Below, in pieces: positions 25,930-34,667 of a stretch of 64,000 bases of DNA (position 1 is the stretch's first letter; each line of letters begins with the position of its first letter). A program made the translations under genes and the position numbers. Source of the stretch: Actinoplanes palleronii (lineage in GTDB: Bacteria > Actinomycetota > Actinomycetes > Mycobacteriales > Micromonosporaceae). Under the pieces are notes generated by a model that worked only from the letters and a program-made list of their open reading frames with translations, was not told the DNA's origin and made no database searches. The stretch is taken from contig NZ_BOMS01000130.1 of NCBI RefSeq assembly GCF_016862315.1, positions 25,544 to 89,543 of the forward strand, written 5' to 3'.

Positions 25930-26992
25930 GGTGCAGGGCTCCCTTCCATGGGCTGACCGCCCAGGCGATATCACTTTCGGACGGCAGGAGGCCGGTGGCG
26001 GCGACCTGCCGGACCAATTCGTCGGCGCCGGGCAGGATGTTCCCGCCGCCGTCCGGGTGCGGCCGCAGGAACGAGGCCGGGATCGGCTCCGGCGGCGCCG
26101 AGGAGACGATCGCCTCGGCGACCGCGGTGAACGTCCGGGTCCGCTCGAGCGGCACGATCAGCGGGTCGCCGGAGAGCAGGTTCTCCAGCAGCCCAACACG
26201 TCCGGATATTTCGTGGAATGACGTGTCACCGGACAGCACCACCCGGTCCGTCGGGTACTCCAACACGTCCGCCCCGACCCGGATCTCCCCGGCCACGAAC
26301 ACCGACGACGCCAGCGTCACCGCCACCGTGATCGTCCGCTGATCCGAACCGGCCAGCCGGAGGAACGTCGTGTCATCAGTCTGGATCTCCCGGGTTCGAT
26401 AGCGCTCCAACTCCATCGTCACCGGCTCGAACCCGTCCGCCACGGACAGGGCCTGCATCAGCGCGTGCGCGAACGGGTTGACCAGCGCCCCGTCGAACGT
26501 CGCCTGCCGACCGGCCCACGGCGCCCGCCGGTAGTAGGAGTCCGCCCGCCACCACGCTCCGGCCGCGGACACCGGTGTAGCGCTGCCCGCGGTAGCCGTC
26601 CGGAACCGGTCGAGCGCCGCCGAACCGAGCGCCTGAAAACCGACCTGGCACCGCCGCCCGCTGTCCCGGATCGCCGCGGCCAGCCGATCGTGCTCGGCGA
26701 GCGTGGTCACCGGCGGCTTCTCCAGGAGCAGGTCCGCGCCGGCCGCGAGACAGTCCAGGGCGATCGGCAGGTGGGTGTGCGGCGGCGTACAAATGATCAC
26801 CGCATCCGGGCGGACGGCCCGCAGCATCGCGGCGTGGTCGTCGAAGAACGGCACACCCGGTTCGGGCTCGACCGGACTCCGGTCACAGAGGGCGGCGATC
26901 TCCAGATCGCCGCGATCGGCAAGATCTTTGAGGGTACGGCGGTGCGAGACCCCGTGACCCCCCGCGCCGATCAGCGCGACCCGCGGCGTCAT
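25907..26992 (-). CDS. Gfo/Idh/MocA-family oxidoreductase
   Basis: The 361-residue protein starts at ATG 26992, overlapping the stop of the reductase gene as ATGA. The NAD(P)-binding Rossmann motif is VALIGAGGHGVSHRR, and the family's lysine motif appears as LLLEKPPVTT (near residue 95). The C-terminal half is the usual beta-sheet domain. Members oxidise or reduce sugars and sugar acids. It lies fourth in the uronate operon after the dehydrogenase, reductase and isomerase genes; its substrate is probably a uronate-derived compound. A long frame that covers this gene and extends further upstream is not real beyond the start given. Confidence 0.88.
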   Translation of the reverse strand: MTPRVALIGAGGHGVSHRRTLKDLADRGDLEIAALCDRSPVEPEPGVPFFDDHAAMLRAVRPDAVIICTPPHTHLPIALDCLAAGADLLLEKPPVTTLAEHDRLAAAIRDSGRRCQVGFQALGSAALDRFRTATAGSATPVSAAGAWWRADSYYRRAPWAGRQATFDGALVNPFAHALMQALSVADGFEPVTMELERYRTREIQTDDTTFLRLAGSDQRTITVAVTLASSVFVAGEIRVGADVLEYPTDRVVLSGDTSFHEISGRVGLLENLLSGDPLIVPLERTRTFTAVAEAIVSSAPPEPIPASFLRPHPDGGGNILPGADELVRQVAATGLLPSESDIAWAVSPWKGALHHAQTEAH

Positions 26993-28440
26993 CGGCCGGC
27001 CGCCGCGATCGTGGCCGCCGCGCCGTGCCGCTCCAGCTCCCCCACCCAGCGGATCAGCTCGGCCCGCAACTCGCCGTCGGAGGCCAGCGCCGCCGGGAAC
27101 ACCTCGTCGAGCCCGAGCAGCGCGTCGACCAGCCCGGCCGGCGTGTCCGGACGCTGCGTGACCACGTCCCGGATCCGCGCCGCCAGGGGATCGTCGAGCG
27201 GCAGGGCGGACCCGTCGTCGGCGACGCCCCGCGCGAAGCGCATCCACCCGGCCAGCACCAGCGCGGCCCAGACCGGCACGGCACCGGCCCGCCGCCGGTC
27301 GGCGATCGTGCCGAGCAGCCGGTACGGCAGTTTCTGGCTCCCGTCCATCGCGACCTGGTGGGTACGGTGACCCAGCTCCCGGTTGGCGAACCGCTCGAGC
27401 ACGGTCTCGCCGTACCCGAGCACCGTCACCCCGGCCGGCGGGGTCATCGACGGCGCGATGTCCTCGGCCAGGAACCGCCGCAGCAGCCCGCCCATCCCGG
27501 GCAGCTGGAGCGCGTCCGAGATCATCTCGCGGCCGGCCAGCGCGCCGAGGTACGCGCACGCCGAGTGCACCGAGTTCAGCGCCCGCAGCTTGAGCGTCTC
27601 CCACGGCTCCACGTCGGTCGTCATGATCGCCCCGGCCGCGGCCCAGTCCGGCCGGCCACCGGGGAACCGGTCCTCGATCACCCACTGGTGGAACGGCTCC
27701 GCGACGACCGGCACGCTGTCCTGCGCGCCGAGCGCGGCCGCCGCCCGGCGCAGATGGCCGGCGCTGGTCGCCGGCACGATCCGGTCGACCATGGTGGCCG
27801 GGAACGCCACCCCGGCCGGCAGCGACGCGCCGGCCACCTCGAGGGCCTGTTCCACCATCCCGCGGATCCGGGGGCCGTTGCCCTGCAGGTTGTCGCAGCA
27901 CAGCACGGTCAGCGGGGTGCCGCGGGCCATGATCCCGCGGGCCAGCAGCGCGGGCACGCTGGTCGGCGGCGCCGCCCCGGTCAGTTGCGCGCGCAGCTCG
28001 TCGTCGACCAGCAGCCGCCCGTCCGGTCCGAGCCGGTACGCCTTCTCGGTCACGGTCAGCGACACGATCCGGATGCCCGGGTCGGCGATCGCGGCCAGCA
28101 CGCCGTACGGGTCGCCGGCCGCGTGCCCGAGCCCGGACAGGATGCCGACCGCCCGCGCGTGGTCCGGGCCGTCGCCGACGGTGAGCACGCTGTAGAGCCG
28201 GTCCTGGGCGCGCAGCTTGTCGACGATGACCCGGGAGCGCGGCGCGACCCCGACGATGCCCCAGTCGCCGCCGGCCGCCGCGACCGCGGTCTCGGTGTAG
28301 ACGGCCTGGTGCGCGCGGTGGAACGCGCCGAGCCCGAGGTGCAGGATGCCGGGCCGGACGGCGCCGGGCGGTACGGCCGGACGGCACTCCGGTGCGAGCC
28401 CGGCGAGCGCGGCGAGGCGCAGCGTGGTGGTCACCGTCAT
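26989..28440 (-). CDS. mannitol dehydrogenase-family reductase, probable fructuronate/tagaturonate reductase
   Basis: The ATG at 28440 overlaps the uxaC stop (ATGA) and gives 483 residues. The N-terminal Rossmann part begins GILHLGLGAFHRAHQAVYTE, a hallmark of the mannitol dehydrogenase/UxuB/UxaB group, and the middle holds CCDNLQGNGPRIRG and the catalytic-lysine region ETLKLRALNSVHSACAYLG. It would reduce fructuronate or tagaturonate, the products of uronate isomerase, to mannonate or altronate using NADH. The direct coupling to uxaC supports that role over mannitol oxidation. No dehydratase (uxuA/uxaA) follows locally, so the next step must be encoded elsewhere. Confidence 0.88.
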   Translation of the reverse strand: MTVTTTLRLAALAGLAPECRPAVPPGAVRPGILHLGLGAFHRAHQAVYTETAVAAAGGDWGIVGVAPRSRVIVDKLRAQDRLYSVLTVGDGPDHARAVGILSGLGHAAGDPYGVLAAIADPGIRIVSLTVTEKAYRLGPDGRLLVDDELRAQLTGAAPPTSVPALLARGIMARGTPLTVLCCDNLQGNGPRIRGMVEQALEVAGASLPAGVAFPATMVDRIVPATSAGHLRRAAAALGAQDSVPVVAEPFHQWVIEDRFPGGRPDWAAAGAIMTTDVEPWETLKLRALNSVHSACAYLGALAGREMISDALQLPGMGGLLRRFLAEDIAPSMTPPAGVTVLGYGETVLERFANRELGHRTHQVAMDGSQKLPYRLLGTIADRRRAGAVPVWAALVLAGWMRFARGVADDGSALPLDDPLAARIRDVVTQRPDTPAGLVDALLGLDEVFPAALASDGELRAELIRWVGELERHGAAATIAAAGR

Positions 28441-29846
28441 GCCGTTCGGTCCAGCCGGAAGACCTTCTTCGGCAGGTGGTATGCCAGGTCGGCGATGGTC
28501 TCGGCGGCCTCGTCGAGCGGCAGCCGGCCCTCGGCGACCAGCCGGGCCAGGTATCCGGCGTCGACCCGGCGGGCCACGTCGTGCCGGGCCGGGATCGAGC
28601 AGAACGCGCGGGTGTCGTCGACGAACCCGGCCGTGTTGTAGAACCCGGCCGACTCGGTGACCGTCTCGCGGAACCGGCGCAGACCCTCCGGGCTGTCCAG
28701 GAACCACCACGGCGCGCCCAGGTAGATCGCGGCGTAGCCACCGGCCAGCGGCGCGAGCTCACGGGTGAACGCGGTCTCGTCCAGGGTGTAGAGCACGATC
28801 CGCAGCCGTGGGTCGTCGCCGTAGCGGTCCAGCAGCGGGCGCAGCGCCTGCACGTACTCGGTGCCGGACGGGATGTCGCCGCCGACGTCGCGGCCGTGCC
28901 GGGCGTGCAGCGCCCGGTTGTGGTTGCGCACCGAGCCCGGGTGCAGCTGCATCACCAGGCCGTCCTCGAGGGACATCCGGGCGAACTCGACGAGCATGTG
29001 CGCCCGGAACGTCTCGGCGTCCGCCGCGTCGGCGGCCCCGCCGAGGCCCTTGCGGTACAGCACGGCGACGTCGGCGTCGCTGAGCTCGACCGTCGCGGCG
29101 GTCGGGTGCCCGTGGTCGGAGCTGGTGGCGCCGGCGGCGACGAACAACTCGCGGCGCGCCCTCAACGCCGACAGGAATCCGGGGTACGTCCCGACGTCCA
29201 GCCCGGTCAGCTCGCCGAGCACGGCCACGCGCCCGGCCCAGCCGGTCCACTCCATGTCGACCAGGTTGTCCGGCCGGAACGTGGTGATCACCCGGCCGCC
29301 CGGCCCGCCCCAGCCGTCGGCGGCGAGTTTCGCGTGCACCGCGAGGTCGTCGATCGGGCTCTCGGTGGTCGCCAGGACCTCGATGTTGAACCGGGTGAAC
29401 AGCGCCCGCGGCCGGTACTCCGGTTCGGCCAGCCGGGCGGACAGCTCGTCGTAGATCTCGTCGGCGGTGTCCGCGCCGAACCGTTTCTCGATCCCGAACA
29501 CCTCGGCGAAGACCTTCTCGGTCCACAGCCGGGACGGTGTGCCGCGGAACAGGTGCCAGTTCGCGGCGAGCAGCCGCCAGATGGCCCGGCCGTCGGTCTC
29601 CACCGCGCTGCCGTCGACGCTCGGCACGCCCAGCCGGGAGGGCGGGATGCCCTGGCTGTTCAGCATCCGGGTGACGTAGTGGTCGGGTACCACGAAGAGC
29701 CGGGCCGGGTCGCCGAACGGTTCGTCGTTCGCCAGCAGCGCCGGGTCGACGTGGCCGTGCGGGCTGATCAGTGGCAGGTCGCGGGCGTGGGCGTAGAGCT
29801 CACGGGCGATACCGCGCTGGGTCGCCTCGGCGGGGAACAGGGTCAC
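28437..29846 (-). CDS. uxaC: uronate isomerase
   Basis: A 469-residue protein starting at GTG 29846, overlapping the upstream stop as GTGA. The amidohydrolase-type barrel opens with LISPHGHVDPALL (the metal-binding HxH), and later shows the conserved LFTRFNIEVLATTESP, VITTFRPDN, the MQLHPGSVRNHN motif and the late DTRAFCSIPARHDVARR. It converts glucuronate to fructuronate and galacturonate to tagaturonate in the cytoplasm. The length matches the family (about 470). It sits between a Gfo/Idh gene and the reductase in one operon. Confidence 0.95.
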   Translation of the reverse strand: MTLFPAEATQRGIARELYAHARDLPLISPHGHVDPALLANDEPFGDPARLFVVPDHYVTRMLNSQGIPPSRLGVPSVDGSAVETDGRAIWRLLAANWHLFRGTPSRLWTEKVFAEVFGIEKRFGADTADEIYDELSARLAEPEYRPRALFTRFNIEVLATTESPIDDLAVHAKLAADGWGGPGGRVITTFRPDNLVDMEWTGWAGRVAVLGELTGLDVGTYPGFLSALRARRELFVAAGATSSDHGHPTAATVELSDADVAVLYRKGLGGAADAADAETFRAHMLVEFARMSLEDGLVMQLHPGSVRNHNRALHARHGRDVGGDIPSGTEYVQALRPLLDRYGDDPRLRIVLYTLDETAFTRELAPLAGGYAAIYLGAPWWFLDSPEGLRRFRETVTESAGFYNTAGFVDDTRAFCSIPARHDVARRVDAGYLARLVAEGRLPLDEAAETIADLAYHLPKKVFRLDRTA

Positions 29847-31159
29847 TTGATCTCCTCGAGATCTAGGAGGTCCGATACGCGGACGGCCTGTCCGGTTGCC
29901 AGTGACTCATTGGCGGCCAGGCCGGTGAGCAGGGCGCGGGCGCCGTCCACGGCGTTCGCGGTCCGGCCGAGCGGGTCGGGCGGCGCGTCCGGCCGGATCA
30001 GGTCGGCGAGCATCCGCACGTCGGCTCCACCGTGCCCCTGCCGGGAGTACCCGTCCACAGTGATCTCACGCGGCGGGGCCCAGAACGGCCGGACCAGCAG
30101 GCGCCGCCAGCCCTGCTCGGCACTCGACAGCGAGCCGGGCTCGCCCTTGACCGCCCCGGCCGCGCCCGGCGCGACGTGATCGGTCTCGACCACCTCGAGC
30201 TCGAGACGGCCCTTGCTGCCGTTGACCATCACCCGGTAGCCCTCCCAGGGTGCGTACGCGGTGAGGTGGTAGCTCATCGACGGGCCCCGGGCGTAGCGGA
30301 CCAGCACCGCCATGTCGTCCTCGATGGTCACCCCGGGCGCGAAGACGTTCTGGTCGCGCAGGTAGCCGTCGTGCTGCTCGGCCTGCAGGTACAGCTCGCG
30401 CATCGCGGGCTCGTCGGCCATCCGCAGCGCGAACGGGTCACCCTCGGCGGCGGCCGCGCCGTGCGCCCGGTCGTAGTCGCGGGCGTACCCGTGCCGCCGG
30501 CCCTGCTCGCCGTAGAAGAACAGCCGCCCGGCCGCGAACACCTGGTCCGGCGCGTCGTCCAGCCACCAGTTGACCAGGTCGAAGTGGTGGCCGGCCTTGT
30601 GCACCAGCAGCCCGCCGGAGTTGGCCTTGTCCCGGTGCCAGCGGCGGAAGTAGTCGGCGCCGTGCCGCACGTCGAGCAGCCACTCGAAGTGCACCGAGCC
30701 GATCTCGCCGATCTCCCCGGACGCGAGGACCTGTTTCACCGCCTGGTGCAGCGGGTTGTAGCGGTAGTTGAAGGTGACCCGGACGCGGCGGCCGGTGCGG
30801 GCCTGCGCCGCGAGGATCCGGCGGCAGCCGGGCACGTCGACGGTCATCGGCTTCTCGGTGACCGCGTCGCAGCCGGCCTCCATCGCGGCGACCAGGTACT
30901 CGTCGTGGTACCTGTCGACCGTGGTGACCAGCACGACGTCGACCCGTTCCCGCTTGAGCATCTCGGTGAAGTCGGCAGCGGCGTAGAGCGGCACCTGGCC
31001 CTTGCCCTCGGAGGCCAGCCGTCTGTTGTGGACGGCCAGGCGTTCCGGGTTGGTGTCGGCCAGGGCGACCAGCTGGGCCACATCGGCGTGGTCGTCGGTG
31101 AGCGCCCGGATGAACATCCCGGCCCGGGCGCCGGCACCGACCAAGGCGTAGCGGAGCAT
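29843..31159 (-). CDS. Gfo/Idh/MocA-family oxidoreductase, first gene of the uronate operon
   Basis: ATG 31159 with GGAGG seven bases ahead gives 438 residues. The N-terminus MLRYALVGAGARAGMFIRAL is the nucleotide-binding strand-turn-helix, VTEKPMTVDV carries the conserved Lys, and the C-terminal domain includes HKAGHHFDLVNWWLDD with the usual paired histidines. It is longer than typical members because of an insert rich in charged residues near 250. The gene begins 18 bases after the GCAAACGTTTGC palindrome and so should be under control of the adjacent LacI regulator. Substrate not determined. Confidence 0.9.
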   Translation of the reverse strand: MLRYALVGAGARAGMFIRALTDDHADVAQLVALADTNPERLAVHNRRLASEGKGQVPLYAAADFTEMLKRERVDVVLVTTVDRYHDEYLVAAMEAGCDAVTEKPMTVDVPGCRRILAAQARTGRRVRVTFNYRYNPLHQAVKQVLASGEIGEIGSVHFEWLLDVRHGADYFRRWHRDKANSGGLLVHKAGHHFDLVNWWLDDAPDQVFAAGRLFFYGEQGRRHGYARDYDRAHGAAAAEGDPFALRMADEPAMRELYLQAEQHDGYLRDQNVFAPGVTIEDDMAVLVRYARGPSMSYHLTAYAPWEGYRVMVNGSKGRLELEVVETDHVAPGAAGAVKGEPGSLSSAEQGWRRLLVRPFWAPPREITVDGYSRQGHGGADVRMLADLIRPDAPPDPLGRTANAVDGARALLTGLAANESLATGQAVRVSDLLDLEEIK

Positions 31160-31176
31160 GCGATCGCCTCCGTTCG

Positions 31177-31188
31177 GCAAACGTTTGC
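31177..31188. promoter_or_regulatory. operator for the local LacI regulator, copy 1
   Basis: GCAAACGTTTGC is a perfect 12-bp palindrome of the LacI-family type with a central CG. It lies 18 bases upstream of the first gene of the uronate operon and just after its candidate promoter, where binding would block transcription. A near copy lies in the divergent promoter. Confidence 0.8.
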
Positions 31189-31193
31189 AACAG

Positions 31194-31222
31194 ATTAGGT
31201 ACGAGACCTCGATCGAAGTCAA
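31194..31222 (-). promoter_or_regulatory. promoter of the uronate operon
   Basis: On the minus strand TTGACT (31222-31217) is followed after 17 bases by CCTAAT (31199-31194). The spacing is ideal and the -35 hexamer differs from consensus by one base. The operator palindrome begins six bases further down. Confidence 0.6.
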
Positions 31223-31295
31223 TGGACGGTCCAAATATGCCCCAGTTTGCCGCATCTACGTCATGCATCGGCAACAGAAGGGACATCGAAGGGCG

Positions 31296-31324
31296 TTGAC
31301 ACCTCAGCAACCGTTTGCATTAAT
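31296..31324 (+). promoter_or_regulatory. promoter of the LacI-sugar importer operon with operator in the spacer
   Basis: TTGACA (31296-31301) and ATTAAT (31319-31324) are separated by exactly 17 bases. The spacer contains GCAACCGTTTGC (31307-31318), one base off the perfect palindrome at 31177-31188. A repressor bound there would cover the whole RNA polymerase contact zone, so the regulator should control both its own operon and the divergent one. Confidence 0.75.
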
Positions 31325-31371
31325 GGCTCCACCAGAGAGAGCCGGATCACACTCTTTGCCGGGAGGCATCC

Positions 31372-32397
31372 GTGGCCGTGACCATCCGGGACGTCGCCAA
31401 GGCGTCCGGAGTGCACATCTCCACGGTGTCGCGCACCTTCTCGGCGCCGCACCTGGTCAACCCGGACACCCGTACCCGGGTGCTGGCCACCGCGGAGGAG
31501 TTGGGCTACCGCCCGAACCGGGCCGCCCGGGCGCTGATCACCGGACGGACCCACAACATCGGCCTGATCGTGGCCGACATCGCGAACCCCTTCTTCCCGC
31601 CCATGATCAAGGCGGCCGAGACCCACGCCCGGCGACGTGACTACCACGTCTTCGTCGCCGACACCGACGAGGACCCGGTCGTCGAGTACGACCTGGTCCG
31701 GGCCTTGGCCAAGCAGGTCGACGGGATCCTGCTCTGCAGTCCCCGGATGAGCGACGACCAGATCGAGCACCTGCGCCGCGAGGTGCCCCTGGTCGTCGTG
31801 AACCGCCTGATCAACGGGCTACCGGCGGTGGTGATGGACGTCGGCACGGGCGCTCGCTCGGCCGTCCGCCATCTGGTCGACCTGGGCCACCGTCACCTCG
31901 TCTACCTGTCCGGTCCGCGCGGGTCGTGGACCAACCGGGAGATCCGCAAAGCCGCCGGGGCTGCCGCCCGGGCCGGCGGAGCGGAATTCACCGTCCTCGG
32001 TCCGCACGTGCCGGTCTCCCAGGCCGGTGCGGACGCCGCCGGGGCGGTGCTCGCCACCGGCGCCACCGCGGTGCTCGCCTACAACGACCTGATGGCCATC
32101 GGCCTGCTCCAGTCGTTGCAGGACCGCGGCGTCGCCGTGCCACGGCAGATCAGCGTCGTCGGTTTCGACGACATCGCGACGAGCGCACTGGTCCGCCCCA
32201 CGCTCACCACGGTGGCGAACCCGACCGCGGCCGCCGGGCGCGCCGCCGTCGACATGCTGCTTCAACAGGGCGACGACGGCGCCACCGGACAGGTCACCCT
32301 CCGGACCGATCTGGTCATCCGCAACTCCACCGGGCCCGGGCCCTACGCCCCGGCCGGCGCGACCACCGCAGAGGTCGCCGCATACGCCAAGGAGTGA
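31372..32397 (+). CDS. LacI-family regulator of the uronate/sugar-import region
   Basis: GTG 31372 follows a GGGAGG site and gives 341 residues. The helix-turn-helix is VTIRDVAKASGVHISTVSRT and the hinge is YRPNRAARALITGRT. The ligand domain has the LacI late signature SVVGFDDIATSALVRPTLTT. It is the first gene of the operon that continues with the importer, and it faces the uronate operon across two matching palindromes. Repression relieved by a uronate or its metabolite is the natural model; the effector is inferred. Confidence 0.92.
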   Translation: MAVTIRDVAKASGVHISTVSRTFSAPHLVNPDTRTRVLATAEELGYRPNRAARALITGRTHNIGLIVADIANPFFPPMIKAAETHARRRDYHVFVADTDEDPVVEYDLVRALAKQVDGILLCSPRMSDDQIEHLRREVPLVVVNRLINGLPAVVMDVGTGARSAVRHLVDLGHRHLVYLSGPRGSWTNREIRKAAGAAARAGGAEFTVLGPHVPVSQAGADAAGAVLATGATAVLAYNDLMAIGLLQSLQDRGVAVPRQISVVGFDDIATSALVRPTLTTVANPTAAAGRAAVDMLLQQGDDGATGQVTLRTDLVIRNSTGPGPYAPAGATTAEVAAYAKE

Positions 32398-32406
32398 CCC
32401 ACCCCC

Positions 32407-33687
32407 ATGACCGCACCCCGCATGATGCGCGGCCTGATGGCCGCCGTGATCGCCCTGCCGCTCGCGCTGCTCGGCGCCTGTGGTGGCGACGATTCCAGCA
32501 GTGACGGCAAGACCGAGCTGACCTTCTTCTGGTGGGGCGGCGAGGCCCGGGCCAAGCTCACCGAGCAGGCCCTCGCGCTCTACACCCAGAAGCACCCGGA
32601 CATCACGTTCAAGACGACCTGGCAGGCCAACCAGGGCTACTTCGACAAGCTCGCGACGCTCACCGCCGGCTCGGACGCCCCGGACATCTTCCAGATCGAC
32701 GACAACTACCTCGCCGAGTACGGCACCCGCAACGTCACCGAGGACCTGACCAGCTATCAGAGTTCGGGCAAGCTCGACCTCACCAAGTTCCCCGAGGGCC
32801 TGTGGAAGTACGGCCTCGTCGACGGCAAGCTGGCCGGGATGGCGATGGGCGAGAACACCCAGGGCCTGGTCTTCAACAAGACCAAGCTGGAGGCCGCCAA
32901 GCAGGAGCTCCCCAAGACCGGGATGAGCTGGGAGGACCTGATCGCCTGGGCGCAGAAGGCCGGCGCCGCCACCAAGGTGGCCGGCACCATGGACCCGAGC
33001 GCCGACTACAAGGCGCTCTGGGTGTGGCTGCGGCAGAACGGCAAGCAGTTCTACAACGGCAACCAGCTCGGCTTCGCCAAGGAAGACGTGCAGAAGTGGT
33101 TCGAGCTGTGGAAGGGCGCCCGCGACGCGAAGGCCACCCCGACCGCGGACGTGATCCACGAGGGCAACGCCACCGACATCACCAAGCAGACCGTGGTGAC
33201 CGGCAAGGCGCTCACCTCGTGGGTCTGGGCCAACCAGATGCCGGACATCCAGAAGAACACCAAGGACACCCTGGGTGTGGTCGCCTACCCCGGTGACCCG
33301 TCCGCGCAGTGGGCCCGCGCCTCGATGTACTTCTCGGTCTACCGCGGCAGCAAGGACAAGGACGCCGCGGTCGACGTGATCAACTTCCTGGCCAACGACC
33401 CGGAGGCCGGCAAGATCCTCGGCACCGACCGGGGCCTGCCGTCCAACCTGGACATCCGCAAGCAGGTCGAGGCGACCACCACCGATCCTGCGATGAAGGC
33501 CTCGATCGCGCTCGAGAGCGAACTGCTCCCGAAGTTCGGCACCCCGCCGAGCGTCCCGCCGAAGGGCCACAGCACGGTCAAGACCGAGCTGGTCAAGGCC
33601 GCCGAGGCCGCACAGTTCGGCACCGTCACCCCGGCACAGGCCGCCGAGCAGTTCTTCACCGCCGCGCAGGCCGCGGTCGCCGGGTGA
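32407..33687 (+). CDS. sugar ABC transporter substrate-binding lipoprotein
   Basis: A 426-residue extracytoplasmic binding protein of the family 1 (MalE-like) type. The signal ends in lipobox LGAC with the acceptor cysteine near residue 25, followed by a Gly/Asp/Ser tether. The mature part opens LTFFWWGGEARAKL, a common start of oligosaccharide-binding proteins, and continues with DAPDIFQIDDNYLAEYG and GENTQGLVFNKTKLE. It begins ten bases after the regulator gene and overlaps the next permease gene by GTGA. The ligand is probably an oligouronide or other plant-wall sugar, inferred from the divergent uronate genes. Confidence 0.9.
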   Translation: MTAPRMMRGLMAAVIALPLALLGACGGDDSSSDGKTELTFFWWGGEARAKLTEQALALYTQKHPDITFKTTWQANQGYFDKLATLTAGSDAPDIFQIDDNYLAEYGTRNVTEDLTSYQSSGKLDLTKFPEGLWKYGLVDGKLAGMAMGENTQGLVFNKTKLEAAKQELPKTGMSWEDLIAWAQKAGAATKVAGTMDPSADYKALWVWLRQNGKQFYNGNQLGFAKEDVQKWFELWKGARDAKATPTADVIHEGNATDITKQTVVTGKALTSWVWANQMPDIQKNTKDTLGVVAYPGDPSAQWARASMYFSVYRGSKDKDAAVDVINFLANDPEAGKILGTDRGLPSNLDIRKQVEATTTDPAMKASIALESELLPKFGTPPSVPPKGHSTVKTELVKAAEAAQFGTVTPAQAAEQFFTAAQAAVAG

Positions 33688-34667
33688 GCCCGGTGGCCGT
33701 CAGCACCCGGTCGCCCGCGCATCGGCCGCAGTCCGGTCCCGCCGCTTCCCAGCGGCGGGGCCGGCCCGCCCGGCACTCCGACGACGGGCGTGCCGGATAC
33801 GTCTTCCTCGCACCCTGGCTGCTCGGGCTCGCGGCGATCACCGCGATCCCGATGCTGATGTCGCTGTACCTCAGCTTCACCGACTACGACATCCTCAGCC
33901 CCTGGTCCGACGTGACCTGGATCGGCCTGGACAACTACCGCGAGATGTTCACCGCGGACCCGGCCTTCTGGCACGCGGTCCGGGTGACGCTGGTCTTCGC
34001 GCTGATCGGCACCCCGCTCAAGCTCGGCGCGGCGCTCGGCGTGGCGATGCTGCTGAACCGGTCGTTCCGCGGCTCCGGCGTGTTCCGCGGGCTGTTCTAC
34101 CTGCCGTCGCTGCTCGGCGGCAGCGTCGCGGTCGCGATGATCTGGCGCAGCATCTTCGACCGGACCGGCGCGGTCAACGCGTTCCTGGCCTGGTTCGGCA
34201 TCGAGGGCAAGGCCTGGGTGAACGACCCGAGCACCGCCCTCGGCACGCTGATCCTGCTGGCCATCTGGCAGTTCGGCGCCCCGATGGTGATCTTCCTGGC
34301 CGGCCTGAAACAGGTGCCGGTCGAGCTGTACGAGGCGGCCGAGGTGGACGGCGCGAGCCCGTTCCGCAAGTTCCTCAGCGTCACCCTGCCGATGCTCTCC
34401 CCGGTCATCTTCTTCAACCTGGTGCTCGAGACGATCCACGGTTTCCAGGGCTTCACCTCGGCGTTCGTCCTCTCCGGCGGCACCGGCGGCCCGGTCGACT
34501 CGACCCTGATGTACACGCTCCAGCTCTACCTCAAGGGCTTCGCGAACTTCGAGATGGGCTACGCCTCGGCGATGGCCTGGGTCTTCCTGCTCGCGATCGG
34601 CCTGGTCACGGTGGTCATCTTCCGGACCGGCCGGTTCTGGGTCCACTACTCGGACGGAGACGACTGA
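33684..34667 (+). CDS. sugar ABC transporter permease (MalF-type)
   Basis: The GTG at 33684 overlaps the binding-protein stop as GTGA and yields 327 residues; a later GTG at 33693 is possible. After a basic N-terminus come six membrane helices beginning YVFLAPWLLGLAAI. The EAA loop for contact with the ATPase appears as ELYEAAEVDGASPFRKFLSV. A partner permease gene overlaps its stop as TGATG. It forms the channel with that partner. Confidence 0.9.
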   Translation: MSPVAVSTRSPAHRPQSGPAASQRRGRPARHSDDGRAGYVFLAPWLLGLAAITAIPMLMSLYLSFTDYDILSPWSDVTWIGLDNYREMFTADPAFWHAVRVTLVFALIGTPLKLGAALGVAMLLNRSFRGSGVFRGLFYLPSLLGGSVAVAMIWRSIFDRTGAVNAFLAWFGIEGKAWVNDPSTALGTLILLAIWQFGAPMVIFLAGLKQVPVELYEAAEVDGASPFRKFLSVTLPMLSPVIFFNLVLETIHGFQGFTSAFVLSGGTGGPVDSTLMYTLQLYLKGFANFEMGYASAMAWVFLLAIGLVTVVIFRTGRFWVHYSDGDD

